In this document: one piece after another, positions 26,665-35,981 of the stretch
Layout of the letters: each line of letters opens with the position of its first letter
Numbering within the stretch: the first letter of the stretch is position 1
DNA from: Carboxylicivirga fragile
GTDB taxonomy: Bacteria; Bacteroidota; Bacteroidia; Bacteroidales; Marinilabiliaceae
Length of the DNA stretch: 64,000 nucleotides
Reading direction: 5' to 3'
NCBI GenBank assembly: GCA_025499625.1
Contig: JAFMVD010000022.1
Coordinates: 1 to 64,000 of the forward strand
Notes under the pieces: model-generated
Seen by the model: the letters and a program-made list of their open reading frames with translations, nothing else
Databases searched by the model: none
Told to the model about the DNA's origin: nothing
Position numbers and translations under genes: made by a program

Positions 26665-27603
26665 TTAATAATACAATGCATACTTCAAGGCCAAAGCCAG
26701 TACTATAGCAACAAAACATACGGCATGATTTACGCGAGCACTTACGCTATAATCCTGCATCGTAATGGCACGATTATTTATACCAATATGTGGTTTATCC
26801 ACTCTTTTACCATGGTAAATATTTGAACCACCAAATTGCACACTTAAGATGCCAGCCAAGGCCGATTCAGGATAACCAGCATTAGGGCTGCTGTGTTTGT
26901 TACCAAACTTTAGCATAAACCGAAAAGCTCGTAACGAGCCAGTCACCATCACCATCAACAAACCAGTAAGGCGAGCTGGGATATAATTAGCCACATCATC
27001 GAGGCGTGCCGCAAAACGCCCATAATACAGGTAACGCTCACTCTTGTAGCCTATCATCGAATCCAGAGTATTTACCATTTTATAGGCCATCATGGCGGGT
27101 ATGCCTCCAATGGCAAACCAAAACACAGGTGCCACAACACCATCACTTAGGTTCTCGGCCATGGTTTCCAACACCGCTGTTCGTATCTGTTGAGCGCTCA
27201 ACTGCGATGTATCGCGGCCTACAATGCGAGACAGTTGCTTACGTCCTGCTTCCAAGCCCTCTTCTTCCAACTTCTCAAACACCATTTGTCCCTCTTTGAT
27301 CAAGGTACGATTTGCCAATCCATAAAAAAAGAATAGCCCAATGAAGAGGTAGGATAATAGCTCATCGACTAGTGAGAGCAAATATTGGGCTGTCATAAAA
27401 AAGACTAGTACAGCTGTCACCAATATTACAGTGACTAAGAGCCCTTTTAGAAAACGCTTTCCCCCTTTGTTGAATCGTTTTTCGAACCAAGAAATACTTC
27501 GTCCGAAATAAACAATGGGATGGGGCAAATAAGGCGGATCTCCAAGTATTAAATCGAGAACATACGCTACAAAAACAACGAGTAATTCAATTTGAAAAGT
27601 CAT
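26665..27603 (-). CDS. cbiB: Adenosylcobinamide-phosphate synthase CbiB
   Basis: This inner-membrane enzyme attaches (R)-1-amino-2-propanol phosphate to adenosylcobyric acid. The 312-residue protein begins with a hydrophobic helix, then the family mark LDLILGDPPYLPHPIVYFGR near residues 17-36, several more helices, and NLSDGVVAPVFWF near 153-165. I chose the ATG at 27603. A TTG two codons upstream would lie inside the stop region of cobD. The start overlaps the cobD stop by 1 bp (TAATG), so the two are translationally coupled. Confidence 0.92.
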   Translation of the reverse strand: MTFQIELLVVFVAYVLDLILGDPPYLPHPIVYFGRSISWFEKRFNKGGKRFLKGLLVTVILVTAVLVFFMTAQYLLSLVDELLSYLFIGLFFFYGLANRTLIKEGQMVFEKLEEEGLEAGRKQLSRIVGRDTSQLSAQQIRTAVLETMAENLSDGVVAPVFWFAIGGIPAMMAYKMVNTLDSMIGYKSERYLYYGRFAARLDDVANYIPARLTGLLMVMVTGSLRAFRFMLKFGNKHSSPNAGYPESALAGILSVQFGGSNIYHGKRVDKPHIGINNRAITMQDYSVSARVNHAVCFVAIVLALALKYALYY

Positions 27604-28643
27604 TAGCAAGAAACGGCTTGTAGTTTTTTCACGCTCATCTTAAGCGCATCAATCAATAAAGTATTACGTTTAGTGCCGAGCGAAGCAACACGAATATGGT
27701 TCTTACTCAAAGTTCGGAAGTTTGCTGCATCACGAATTAGCAGATGGTACTTCTCTAACAAATGTGCCTTTAAGACACTTGATTCTATTGGTGTTTTCAC
27801 CAAGAAATAACCAGTATGCGAAGGTGTTACTTCAAAACCCAATGCCTTTAATTCGTTGGCTAAGGCCCTTGCCTCGGAATGATACTGCAAACGCAGTGTG
27901 TCGGTAATTCGTGGATTTGAAATGGTGTACTTACCCGCTGCCACCGCCAAAGCATTCACACTCCAGGGCGATTTAATGGCTGACAAGCGCTTATACAATT
28001 GGGTACTGCATAGTAGGTATCCCAATCGCAAGCCAGGCAAGCAACTGTTCTTGGTCATTGATTTTAAGATCACCAGATTATCCATGAGTTGCAAGGAAGA
28101 TATCAATGACTCATCCTCCAGGCAAAAATCCATGTAAGCTTCGTCGATCACGAAAAGCGTTTGAGGGTTATTCTTAATCAACTTTCTTAAGGGCTCTGCT
28201 TTTATCAATTGTCCTGATGGATTGTTAGGATTGCACAACCAAAAGATATCACTCTCAGTATTTAAACCGGCATTGATGAAATTCTCGCCGCAAAAACTAA
28301 TGCTGTGATTATTTATTTCGCAAGCGTGCTCGTATTCCGAAAAAGTTGGCGAAATAATACGGCTCTTTTTCCCAGCATATAATTGGGCCAACAGAAAGAT
28401 GGACTCAATGGTTCCGTTACAAACCAATACTTGATTACTATGCAAACCATAGCTCTCGGCAATGAGGCCGGCCAACGATTCGGCTTTTACTTCAGGGTAA
28501 TGACCAATAGTGTTTAACTGTTCTTGCAAAACACTTAATAATTGAGGATCGGGTCCTAAATTCCAGGTATTTGTACTGAAGTCGGCTATTACCTCCTGCT
28601 CAAACTGGTAGCCATCATCGCCATGTTCAAAACGGTTTATCAT
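27603..28643 (-). CDS. cobD: Threonine-phosphate decarboxylase-like class I/II aminotransferase CobD
   Basis: CobD is a PLP enzyme that decarboxylates threonine phosphate to aminopropanol phosphate, the substrate of CbiB next door. The 346-residue fold-type I protein has NPNNPSGQ near residue 137, the PLP-lysine region LKSMTKNSCLPGLRLGYLL near 195-213 and a C-terminal Arg motif NHIRVASLG. Histidinol-phosphate aminotransferases are close relatives, so the cobalamin setting decides the name. The start overlaps the cobQ stop by 4 bp (ATGA). Confidence 0.88.
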   Translation of the reverse strand: MINRFEHGDDGYQFEQEVIADFSTNTWNLGPDPQLLSVLQEQLNTIGHYPEVKAESLAGLIAESYGLHSNQVLVCNGTIESIFLLAQLYAGKKSRIISPTFSEYEHACEINNHSISFCGENFINAGLNTESDIFWLCNPNNPSGQLIKAEPLRKLIKNNPQTLFVIDEAYMDFCLEDESLISSLQLMDNLVILKSMTKNSCLPGLRLGYLLCSTQLYKRLSAIKSPWSVNALAVAAGKYTISNPRITDTLRLQYHSEARALANELKALGFEVTPSHTGYFLVKTPIESSVLKAHLLEKYHLLIRDAANFRTLSKNHIRVASLGTKRNTLLIDALKMSVKKLQAVSC

Positions 28644-30121
28644 TTCTTCTCCTCCCCATGCATAGTACGATACATGTAATCTATATCGAGGTTAGCCCGA
28701 AGATGATCAGCCAATTTATCGTATTCTTTATCTTTAAACTCTTTGTAAGACATGCCACTCTCTGTCGCATTGGCATAAGGTTCGAGCAGTTGATTAATCA
28801 CTACCTGGTTATCTAGTATGCCGTGCATATAAGAGCCCCAGCAACGTTCGCTCTTGTAAACACCTTCTTGCGATCCATCATCGAGTGTTAATAAGAAAGG
28901 AGCTTCATCGAGTACCTTAGTCTGCCCCATGTGAATTTCGTAGCCCTCGCACCAATCTTGTTTATCCAGAAACTGAAAACGTGTTTGAACGGTTTGCTTC
29001 TCGTCAGTAATGGTGGTTTCGACTGGCAAAAGATCCAGTCCATTGAGTTGCTTAATGCTTCCTTCAATGCCTTCGGGATCGTTAATGCTTTTGCCCAGCA
29101 TCTGATAACCTCCGCAGATACCAATCACTGTTTTACCATTGGCATGCATGCTTTTTATTAGCTTGTCCAGACCTTTTGTTTGCAGTCCTTTCAGGTCTTT
29201 CAATGTGCTTTTTGAACCGGGAAGGATAACGATGTCGGCTTTCTGAATTTCAGACGACTGATCGGAATAAAACAAGTTTACTCTGCCATCGTGTTGAAGC
29301 GCATCAAAATCGGTGAAATTCGACATCTGATTAAGTAGAACAACTGCCACATTCACCTTACCGGCCATGGCAGTTCGTTTCTTTTGCTCCAGCACCACTG
29401 AGTCTTCTTCTTCTACATATATATCGCGAAAGTAAGGAACAACCCCTACCACGGGAACACCCGTTAAATCTTCAATTATCTTTCTGCCATCATCAAACAA
29501 GGTAATATCCCCTCTGAACTTATTTATGATGATGCCTTTAATGTGTTTACGTTCTTCCTCGTCGAGCAGCATGATGGAACCGTACACACTGCCAATAACA
29601 CCGCCCCTGTCGATATCCGACACCAAATACACATCGGCTCCGGTACGTATGGCCATGCGCATATTTACGATATCACGCTTCTTTAGGTTTAACTCCGATA
29701 TTGAACCCGCACCTTCTAACACAATGGGCGAAAAGCGTTGACTTAAACGCTCAAAAGCAGCATAGGCCGCATCGAACAAGACATTGCTATCTTCGGAACG
29801 AAAATATTCGTAAGCCGAACGATTACCGATTGGTTTACCATTCAAAACTACTTGCGAAACCATTTCGCCAGTTGGCTTTAGTAAAACCGGATTCATGTCG
29901 GAATGACAAGGAATTCCACACGCTTCGGCCTGTGTGGCTTGTGCCCGGCCTATCTCCAAACCCTCGGGTGTAGCGTAACTATTAAGCGACATATTCTGCG
30001 CTTTATAGGGAGCTGGCGAGTAGCCATCTTGCTTGAGAATACGGCAGATACCGGCATTTATAACACTTTTACCTGCATCGGAGCAGGTTCCAACAATCAT
30101 GATGGGTTTAAGCTGTTTCAT
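28640..30121 (-). CDS. cobQ: Cobyric acid synthase CobQ/CbiP
   Basis: The enzyme amidates four side chains of adenosylcobyrinate diamide, using glutamine and ATP. From the ATG at 30121 it has 493 residues. The N-terminal half is a dethiobiotin-synthetase-like ATPase (MIVGTCSDAGKSVI near residue 8). The C-terminal half is a class I glutaminase with the nucleophile Cys in VIGICGGYQMLG and the His in GSYMHGIL. A TTG-type or upstream start at 30154 would lie upstream of the predicted transcription start and is rejected. It is the first gene of the operon. The short leader leaves no room for a cobalamin riboswitch. Confidence 0.94.
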   Translation of the reverse strand: MKQLKPIMIVGTCSDAGKSVINAGICRILKQDGYSPAPYKAQNMSLNSYATPEGLEIGRAQATQAEACGIPCHSDMNPVLLKPTGEMVSQVVLNGKPIGNRSAYEYFRSEDSNVLFDAAYAAFERLSQRFSPIVLEGAGSISELNLKKRDIVNMRMAIRTGADVYLVSDIDRGGVIGSVYGSIMLLDEEERKHIKGIIINKFRGDITLFDDGRKIIEDLTGVPVVGVVPYFRDIYVEEEDSVVLEQKKRTAMAGKVNVAVVLLNQMSNFTDFDALQHDGRVNLFYSDQSSEIQKADIVILPGSKSTLKDLKGLQTKGLDKLIKSMHANGKTVIGICGGYQMLGKSINDPEGIEGSIKQLNGLDLLPVETTITDEKQTVQTRFQFLDKQDWCEGYEIHMGQTKVLDEAPFLLTLDDGSQEGVYKSERCWGSYMHGILDNQVVINQLLEPYANATESGMSYKEFKDKEYDKLADHLRANLDIDYMYRTMHGEEKK

Positions 30122-30141
30122 GGTCGACACAAAAATTTGCG

Positions 30142-30149
30142 CAAAGATA
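30142..30149 (-). promoter_or_regulatory. Bacteroidota -7 box of the cob operon
   Basis: Read on the minus strand this is TATCTTTG (TAnnTTTG). The start of transcription would be near 30135, about 15 nt before the cobQ ATG. A TTTG at 30175-30178 is a possible but rather distant -33 element. Confidence 0.5.
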
Positions 30150-30267
30150 TACAAATAGCGTCTTGTTAAAGCTTCAAATCACTTTTTTCAACATTTGTAT
30201 TTAACGTGAATCAGAAATAGCTTAACTAAACACGGAGACACGGAGATGTAGAGAAATACCTAGCCAT

Positions 30268-30297
30268 ACCCCTCTTATCCCCTAAAGGGGAGGTTCC
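30268..30297. repeat. CCCCTAAA-type inverted repeat in the cobQ-DUF3667 gap
   Basis: ACCCCT, then TCCCCTAAAGGGGA with a perfect inner palindrome, then GGTTCCC. It is a shortened copy of the repeats at 25486-25542 and 37427-37504. The 314-bp gap between the divergent genes (30122-30435) also holds a tandem ACACGGAG word near 30229-30245 and promoters at both ends, and no gene. Confidence 0.65.
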
Positions 30298-30392
30298 CAA
30301 TTGTTTATAAATAAAAGGGATAATTAACTAAATGACATTGCCTCCAAAGCTCTCTTTAAAAAGAGACTTAGTTACATATTCTTAAAAAATTT

Positions 30393-30400
30393 TATCTTTG
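30393..30400 (+). promoter_or_regulatory. Bacteroidota -7 box of the DUF3667 gene
   Basis: TATCTTTG matches TAnnTTTG, 36 bp upstream of the ATG at 30436. No clear -33 TTTG is seen. Confidence 0.5.
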
Positions 30401-30435
30401 GCTACATTAATCCCTATGAGTAAAAATCACACCTA

Positions 30436-31464
30436 ATGGAACAAGACAAGCATAGCCCTGATCAAAATACAGAAGAGAAACAATCAACAACAATCGTCTG
30501 TAAAAACTGTGAAACGATTTTTGACGGTACGTATTGCCCACAATGCGGGCAGCATATAAAAGAGCTCGAACGTCCAATTCGTTTTATGTTTGTCGATTTC
30601 ATGGGAACGGTGGTATCCTTTGATACACGACTAATAAAAACCTTAGTTGCCATTCTTTTTAAACCGGGCAAACTAACACAAGATTTTCTGGATGGAAAAA
30701 GAGCGCGTTACATGCCTCCTTTTCGATTTTACGTGTTCATTAGTTTTGTGATGTTTCTTCTTGTTTCAACCATTACGAACAGTTCGATCAAAGAAAATAA
30801 TTTTACAGTATTTGGCGATGACAACGACAATGCCATGGTTAAAATTGACCGAGACTCTGCCCAAGTCATTAAGGATTCTGTAATGAATGTTGTTGATCAT
30901 GAATTAAAGAATAACCTTGATTCAGCAGAGTATGCCACCTATAAGAAGAATAGCATGACTGTGGATTCGATTCCAGATAAAATGGATGATTTCATGCAAG
31001 GTATTGAGGATGCTGTTGAAGGTGATGATGACTCGAAGTATGCAGCCACCACCAAATTAATAAAAGAGCACCCCGAGTTATATATGAATAAACTCTTTCA
31101 ATTCACCTCGTGGTCTTTATTTCTGTTTATGCCCCTCTTTGCCTTCTTTCTGTGGATATCATTCTTGCGCAGCAAAAAGCTTTACATTGGACATTTGATA
31201 TTTGGTTTAAATATTCACTCTTACATATTTACTATTACATCATTGGTTATAGCTGTTGCACTTATTTTTCCAAATCACGACACTACGTGGATGGGCTATT
31301 TATTCTGGACTTTACCAATCTACCAGGTGATAGGTGCTCGCCGCCTCTACAAACGCAAGTGGGTTTCTACCTTCTTTAAAATGACACTCGTTTGGTTTAT
31401 GTATGGTTTTGTTTGGCTAATTGGTTTAGTAACACTTCTTGTATTTTCTTTTATTGGGATGTAA
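30436..31464 (+). CDS. DUF3667 membrane protein with N-terminal zinc ribbon
   Basis: The 342-residue protein has a zinc ribbon (CKNCETIFDGTYCPQCGQ, about residues 22-39) followed by the family core ERPIRFMFVDF...LFKPGKLTQDFLDGKRARYMPPFRFYVF. Then come a membrane helix (about 96-112), a polar domain (about 115-220) and three or four further helices. The family is widespread in Bacteroidota and has no assigned role. The polar middle, rich in Asp/Lys, is probably periplasmic if the first helix crosses the membrane outward. It is not in a tight operon; the next gene begins 63 bp later. Confidence 0.85.
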   Translation: MEQDKHSPDQNTEEKQSTTIVCKNCETIFDGTYCPQCGQHIKELERPIRFMFVDFMGTVVSFDTRLIKTLVAILFKPGKLTQDFLDGKRARYMPPFRFYVFISFVMFLLVSTITNSSIKENNFTVFGDDNDNAMVKIDRDSAQVIKDSVMNVVDHELKNNLDSAEYATYKKNSMTVDSIPDKMDDFMQGIEDAVEGDDDSKYAATTKLIKEHPELYMNKLFQFTSWSLFLFMPLFAFFLWISFLRSKKLYIGHLIFGLNIHSYIFTITSLVIAVALIFPNHDTTWMGYLFWTLPIYQVIGARRLYKRKWVSTFFKMTLVWFMYGFVWLIGLVTLLVFSFIGM

Positions 31465-31527
31465 CATATTTAAGTGAATTAGTCTTAAATCGCCATCGAA
31501 CAAAGAACTTCAGTTTAACGAATACTA

Positions 31528-32409
31528 ATGAAAAGAATTCTAATAGTATTAGTTCTATTAATATGCACAATTGCACACACATCAAAAGCCTGTGATTGTG
31601 GATACTTAGGCAGCTTTGTTTATTCAAGTCAAGCAGCTGACATAGTCGTATATGGAAAGATTATTGAATATGACTCAATGGTTACTCGTAGTTTACATGA
31701 GAATCCATATTCAATGAAATTCTTAATCATTGAAAAGCTACGAGGTATTGAAGAACATGATACAATTATAGTTTGGGGCGATAATGGGTTTGAATGCAGG
31801 CCATATATTGAGCATTTTAAACCAAATACAGAATGGATTTTAGCGTTGAATAGACTTGACTATACAGGGCGTAATAATTATGAAATATCTATATGCGGGG
31901 AATTCTATGTTCCTGTAAAGGAAAGAAAAGTACAGGGCCAAATATTTGGATGGTACGATAAGAATGAATCAAAAACATACAACTACGAATTCATAAAGAA
32001 TCTCATACAAAATCCTTTACACTATCCCCTTCAAAGACCCTCGAAAAGATTAAAAGAAAGTAGAAGTAAAATTGGACTTGAATACATGACGTATTGTGAT
32101 TTTCTGCCCGAAAGTTCTCTTGATATCTACACTATAAATAAAATTATTAACGAGGAGCTTGTACTACCTCTAGATTTTATGAGTATAGGTGATTCATATC
32201 TGATAAACGCAAGGGTCATTATTGATATTAATGGAGAATTCTATTTCAATGGCACCTATGCTAATTACTATAAACCATCGATAGAACACACAATGATCGA
32301 GAATCAATTAGATAAGATACTAAGAAATATAGGCAAGTGGAAATATGGCTTGGAAGCAGGAAAACCTGTTACAGCGGAGCTAATAATCCCCATACTATTG
32401 AAAAAATAA
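31528..32409 (+). CDS. Secreted protein with an NTR/TIMP-like N-terminal Cys domain
   Basis: The 293-residue protein has a signal peptide (residues 1-20, ending TSKA) followed at once by CDCG. A mature N-terminus of Cys-x-Cys, then SSQAADIVVYGKIIEYD, further Cys residues near 91 and 122, and an all-beta pattern up to about residue 130 resemble the netrin/TIMP-like fold, in which the N-terminal Cys-x-Cys is diagnostic. The remaining part (about 150-293) I do not recognise; it holds a segment like a TonB-type C-terminal energy-transfer fold (ARVIIDINGEFYFNGTY...AGKPVTAELIIPI). The gene has no close partner. Function unknown; the NTR comparison is by pattern only. Confidence 0.6.
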   Translation: MKRILIVLVLLICTIAHTSKACDCGYLGSFVYSSQAADIVVYGKIIEYDSMVTRSLHENPYSMKFLIIEKLRGIEEHDTIIVWGDNGFECRPYIEHFKPNTEWILALNRLDYTGRNNYEISICGEFYVPVKERKVQGQIFGWYDKNESKTYNYEFIKNLIQNPLHYPLQRPSKRLKESRSKIGLEYMTYCDFLPESSLDIYTINKIINEELVLPLDFMSIGDSYLINARVIIDINGEFYFNGTYANYYKPSIEHTMIENQLDKILRNIGKWKYGLEAGKPVTAELIIPILLKK

Positions 32410-32618
32410 AACATAATATATTTCAAGATATATTAACGCATCACAACTCAAACTATCGCTAGAATCTAGCAAACTAAAGTTTAAGAGAATGCTTCCTAAT
32501 TTAATTTTAGCATTTGCCTATATTCTTAATATTCTTCACCTTTAAGCTTCAATTTACAAACAAACGCATTTTTTCCTCTCTTAAATAAAAAAAGAATAGT
32601 TCATCTAAATACATAAAC

Positions 32619-35600
32619 ATGCACACAACAAAAAACAAAGCATGGATTGTAGCAAGTATCTTAAGCATAGCCCTTATGTCGTTCAGCTTGCCATCTAATG
32701 CTCAGAGAAATAAAAAGAAAGCTTCTTCGGATACAGAAAGCTTTGAGCTTTCGAGTAAAATGTTGAATATGTATAAATTCAGGAGTATTGGGCCTGCTGC
32801 ATATTCCGGCCGCATTTCTGATCTTGCTGTTAATCCCGAAAACACCTCTGAATATTATGTTGGCGTTGCTTCTGGTGGTCTTTGGAAAACAACAAATCAT
32901 GGAACTACTTTTGAACCTATTTTTGATGACCAACCCGTATTTTCAATTGGTTGTTTAGCAATGGATCCGAATAATTCGAATGTGGTTTGGGTAGGTACAG
33001 GTGAAAATAATTCTCAACGCAATCTTGCCTATGGCGATGGTGTGTATAAAACTACAGATGGTGGTAAATCATTTACTAACATGGGATTAAAAACCAGTTC
33101 GCAAATTGGTAAAATTATGATTGACCCTAGAAACAGCAACGTTGTATACGTAGCTTCTCAAGGGCAAGCATGGGGCCCTGGTGGTGAACGGGGATTATAT
33201 AAAACGATTGACGGTGGTCTTACATGGAATCGTATTCTTGAAATTGGAGAATATACCGGTGTATCAGATCTGGAAATGGATCCAACAAACCCCGATATAT
33301 TATATGCTGCTTCTCATCAACGCGAGCGTCGGGTTTATTCAAAAATTGATGGTGGACCCGAATCAGCAATCTACAAATCAGTTGATGCAGGCGCTACATG
33401 GAAAAAGCTTAAAAAAGGACTTCCAGGCGGTGATGTTGGTCGAATTGGATTAGCGCTTTCTCCAGTAAATACTAACATTATTTATGCCGTTATAGAATTA
33501 CCTGGTAACAAAGGTGGTGTTTATCGTTCGTGCGACATGGGAGAAAGCTGGGAGAAACGCAGCGACAAAGTGTCTGGCAGTCCACAATATTACAATGAGT
33601 TATATGCAGCTCCCTACGATGCTGATATGATAATACTAATGGATACACGTGCAGCTCGCTCTGTTGATGGCGGACTTACATGGGAGAACATTGAAGGACG
33701 AAATAAACATGTGGACAACCACGCCATTTGGATGAATCCTGATGATCCAAATCACTATATTATGGGTTGCGACGGAGGACTATATGAAACTTATGATGCT
33801 GCTCTTACATGGCAATTTGCTAGTAATCTGCCAATAACTCAATACTATCACGCCAGAACTGATAATGACTATCCTTTTTACAATGTTTATGGTGGGGCTC
33901 AAGATAATGGTTCATGGTTCGGCCCATCTCAAACACATCGTCGAAACATTGTAAATGGTGATTGGACTTATACTATCGGAGGCGATGGTTACTTGTCAAT
34001 TCCTGATCCTAACAATCCTGATATTCAATATTGCGAATCGCAGTATTGTGGTATTAGACGATATGATAGAACAACAGGTAATAGCATTTCAATCAAACCT
34101 CAACCTACCATTGATGAGGAATACAACTGGAACTGGAACACACCATACTTACTAAGTGCGTTTAATTCAAAAACACTATACATCGGTGGTAATTATGTGC
34201 TAAAAAGTACCGATATGGGTGGTACCTGGAAGAAAATATCAGGGGACTTAACAAGGCAAATTGATCAAAACACCCTACCAATGATGGGTAAAATTTGGCC
34301 TCCTGAAGCGGTTGCAAAAAACATGTCAACATCTAAGTTTGGAAATATATTCGCATTATCCGAATCGCCACTAAAACAGGGTATGTTGTATGTTGGTACC
34401 GATGATGGATTAATCTGGATTACTGAGGATGACGGTACAAATTGGACCAAATATGATAAGTTCACAGGTGTTCCTGAGATGACCTTTGTGAATTACATAA
34501 CTCCTTCGATGCATGATGAAAATGTGGTTTATGCCTGTTTCGATGGCCGTAAAAACAGCAGTGACTTTAAACCTTACTTATTAAAAAGTACGGACAAAGG
34601 TAAATCATGGACATCAATTGCATCTAATCTTCCGTCGGGTACAGTGTATTGTATTCAGGAAGATCATGTAAACCATAATTTATTATTTATTGGAACAGAA
34701 TGGGGCGTATGGACAAGTATTGATGGTGGTGAAAAATGGGTGCAAATAAAAAATGGTATTCCACCGATTCAGGTAAAAGAACTAACGATTCAGAAAAGAG
34801 AAAACGATTTAGTTGTAGCAACTTTTGGACGTGGGTTTTATGTTTTGGATAATTATTCTGCACTACGGTCTTTAAGCGAAGAAGTTAACAACAAAGAGGC
34901 GCACCTGTTTGAAATTAACGATGCCTTACTTTATTTTCCATCAAGTAATTTAAATAACCAAGGTGATGTGCATTATAGGGTTCCTTATCCTGATCCTTCG
35001 GCCACCTTTGAGTATTATATTAAAAATGGATACAAAAGCCTAAAAGATAAACGAAAAGAGGCTCAGAAAGCAGCTGAAAAATCGGGAGGCACATTTAAAT
35101 ATGCTTCTGAGGAAGATTTATTAGCAGAAAGCCAAGAAGCAAAACCAGAATTAATTTTCACTATTTATGACGCAAATGGTAACATTATGCGAAAATTAAC
35201 GACCGGACTAAAAAAAGGATATGCCAGCATTACTTGGGATTTTGCGTACTTAACAAGACGTGGGCCTAAAGTTCCTCCTGGGGAATACAAAGTGGCTATT
35301 GATAAAAACATTGCAGGAACATTTACGCGCTTAGTCGAACCAAAACCATTCAATGTGATTTCTATTCCTAACGCATTGGGTATGGCTAACTATGATGCTA
35401 ATTTTGCTTTCTTAAAAGATGTAAGTGATTTAAATGCTCAAGTCACTTCTGCAAGAGGTAAAATTAAGGATATGAATACTCGATTGAAGAGTATGGAAAC
35501 AATACTAGCCAATACAGCTGTTGAAGCAAGTGTTTTAACAAATAGAATTGATGCTTTGCAAGAAGAAATTAATGCTGTATCGAAAGTTATTATTGGTGGA

Positions 35601-35840
35601 TTTGGAGCCAAAAATACGGTAGCTAGTCGAATTCGTTTTGCGCTATACACTACCTCATATGCGCAAGTTGATGTTACGGGCGCTCAAAAAGAACAGTATG
35701 AAATAGCACTAAAATCATACACTGAAAAAGAACAGGAATTAAATACTTTATTCAAAACAAAGCTCCCTGCTTTAGAAAAAGAATTTGAAGAAGCTGGTGG
35801 CATTTTATATAACAATCCAACTTCAAGAAGACGTTGGTAA
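32619..35840 (+). CDS. Sortilin/VPS10-type BNR-repeat secreted protein
   Basis: The 1073-residue protein has a signal peptide (cut near SNAQ) and a long series of BNR/Asp-box repeats (S-x-D-x-G-x-T/S-W, for example TTDGGKSF, TIDGGLTW, SVDAGATW, STDMGGTW, SIDGGEKW), which build one or two beta propellers (about residues 50-740). A C-terminal part (about 740-930) includes a FlgD-like/Ig-like fold (FTIYDANGNIMRKLTTGL...WDFAY). A coiled-coil stretch (about 940-1060) ends in RRRW. Such proteins are common in Bacteroidota; they are often annotated as glycosyl hydrolases, but no catalytic motif is visible. It ends at a strong terminator (35864-35895). Confidence 0.8.
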   Translation: MHTTKNKAWIVASILSIALMSFSLPSNAQRNKKKASSDTESFELSSKMLNMYKFRSIGPAAYSGRISDLAVNPENTSEYYVGVASGGLWKTTNHGTTFEPIFDDQPVFSIGCLAMDPNNSNVVWVGTGENNSQRNLAYGDGVYKTTDGGKSFTNMGLKTSSQIGKIMIDPRNSNVVYVASQGQAWGPGGERGLYKTIDGGLTWNRILEIGEYTGVSDLEMDPTNPDILYAASHQRERRVYSKIDGGPESAIYKSVDAGATWKKLKKGLPGGDVGRIGLALSPVNTNIIYAVIELPGNKGGVYRSCDMGESWEKRSDKVSGSPQYYNELYAAPYDADMIILMDTRAARSVDGGLTWENIEGRNKHVDNHAIWMNPDDPNHYIMGCDGGLYETYDAALTWQFASNLPITQYYHARTDNDYPFYNVYGGAQDNGSWFGPSQTHRRNIVNGDWTYTIGGDGYLSIPDPNNPDIQYCESQYCGIRRYDRTTGNSISIKPQPTIDEEYNWNWNTPYLLSAFNSKTLYIGGNYVLKSTDMGGTWKKISGDLTRQIDQNTLPMMGKIWPPEAVAKNMSTSKFGNIFALSESPLKQGMLYVGTDDGLIWITEDDGTNWTKYDKFTGVPEMTFVNYITPSMHDENVVYACFDGRKNSSDFKPYLLKSTDKGKSWTSIASNLPSGTVYCIQEDHVNHNLLFIGTEWGVWTSIDGGEKWVQIKNGIPPIQVKELTIQKRENDLVVATFGRGFYVLDNYSALRSLSEEVNNKEAHLFEINDALLYFPSSNLNNQGDVHYRVPYPDPSATFEYYIKNGYKSLKDKRKEAQKAAEKSGGTFKYASEEDLLAESQEAKPELIFTIYDANGNIMRKLTTGLKKGYASITWDFAYLTRRGPKVPPGEYKVAIDKNIAGTFTRLVEPKPFNVISIPNALGMANYDANFAFLKDVSDLNAQVTSARGKIKDMNTRLKSMETILANTAVEASVLTNRIDALQEEINAVSKVIIGGFGAKNTVASRIRFALYTTSYAQVDVTGAQKEQYEIALKSYTEKEQELNTLFKTKLPALEKEFEEAGGILYNNPTSRRRW

Positions 35841-35863
35841 GACGAATAGATTTACATATTAAG

Positions 35864-35895
35864 AAAGGTAGTCCGTAATTGGACTACCTTTTTTA
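35864..35895 (+). terminator. Rho-independent terminator
   Basis: AAAGGTAGTCC pairs perfectly with GGACTACCTTT around a 6-nt loop and is followed by a T-run. It ends the BNR-repeat gene. Confidence 0.88.
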
Positions 35896-35936
35896 TTTGT
35901 CCACTCACATTTCCAATTACTAGAAGATAGTTTACG

Positions 35937-35944
35937 TATATTTG
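35937..35944 (+). promoter_or_regulatory. Bacteroidota -7 box of rlmF
   Basis: TATATTTG matches TAnnTTTG, 37 bp upstream of the ATG at 35982. Confidence 0.5.
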
Positions 35945-35981
35945 CTCTCTTATCAATTACATTCATCAACACAGGTCCACA

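Noticed and set aside
30122-30435. A cobalamin riboswitch upstream of cobQ
   Set aside because: I looked for the B12-box on the minus strand and did not find it, and the likely transcript start is only about 15 nt before the ATG.
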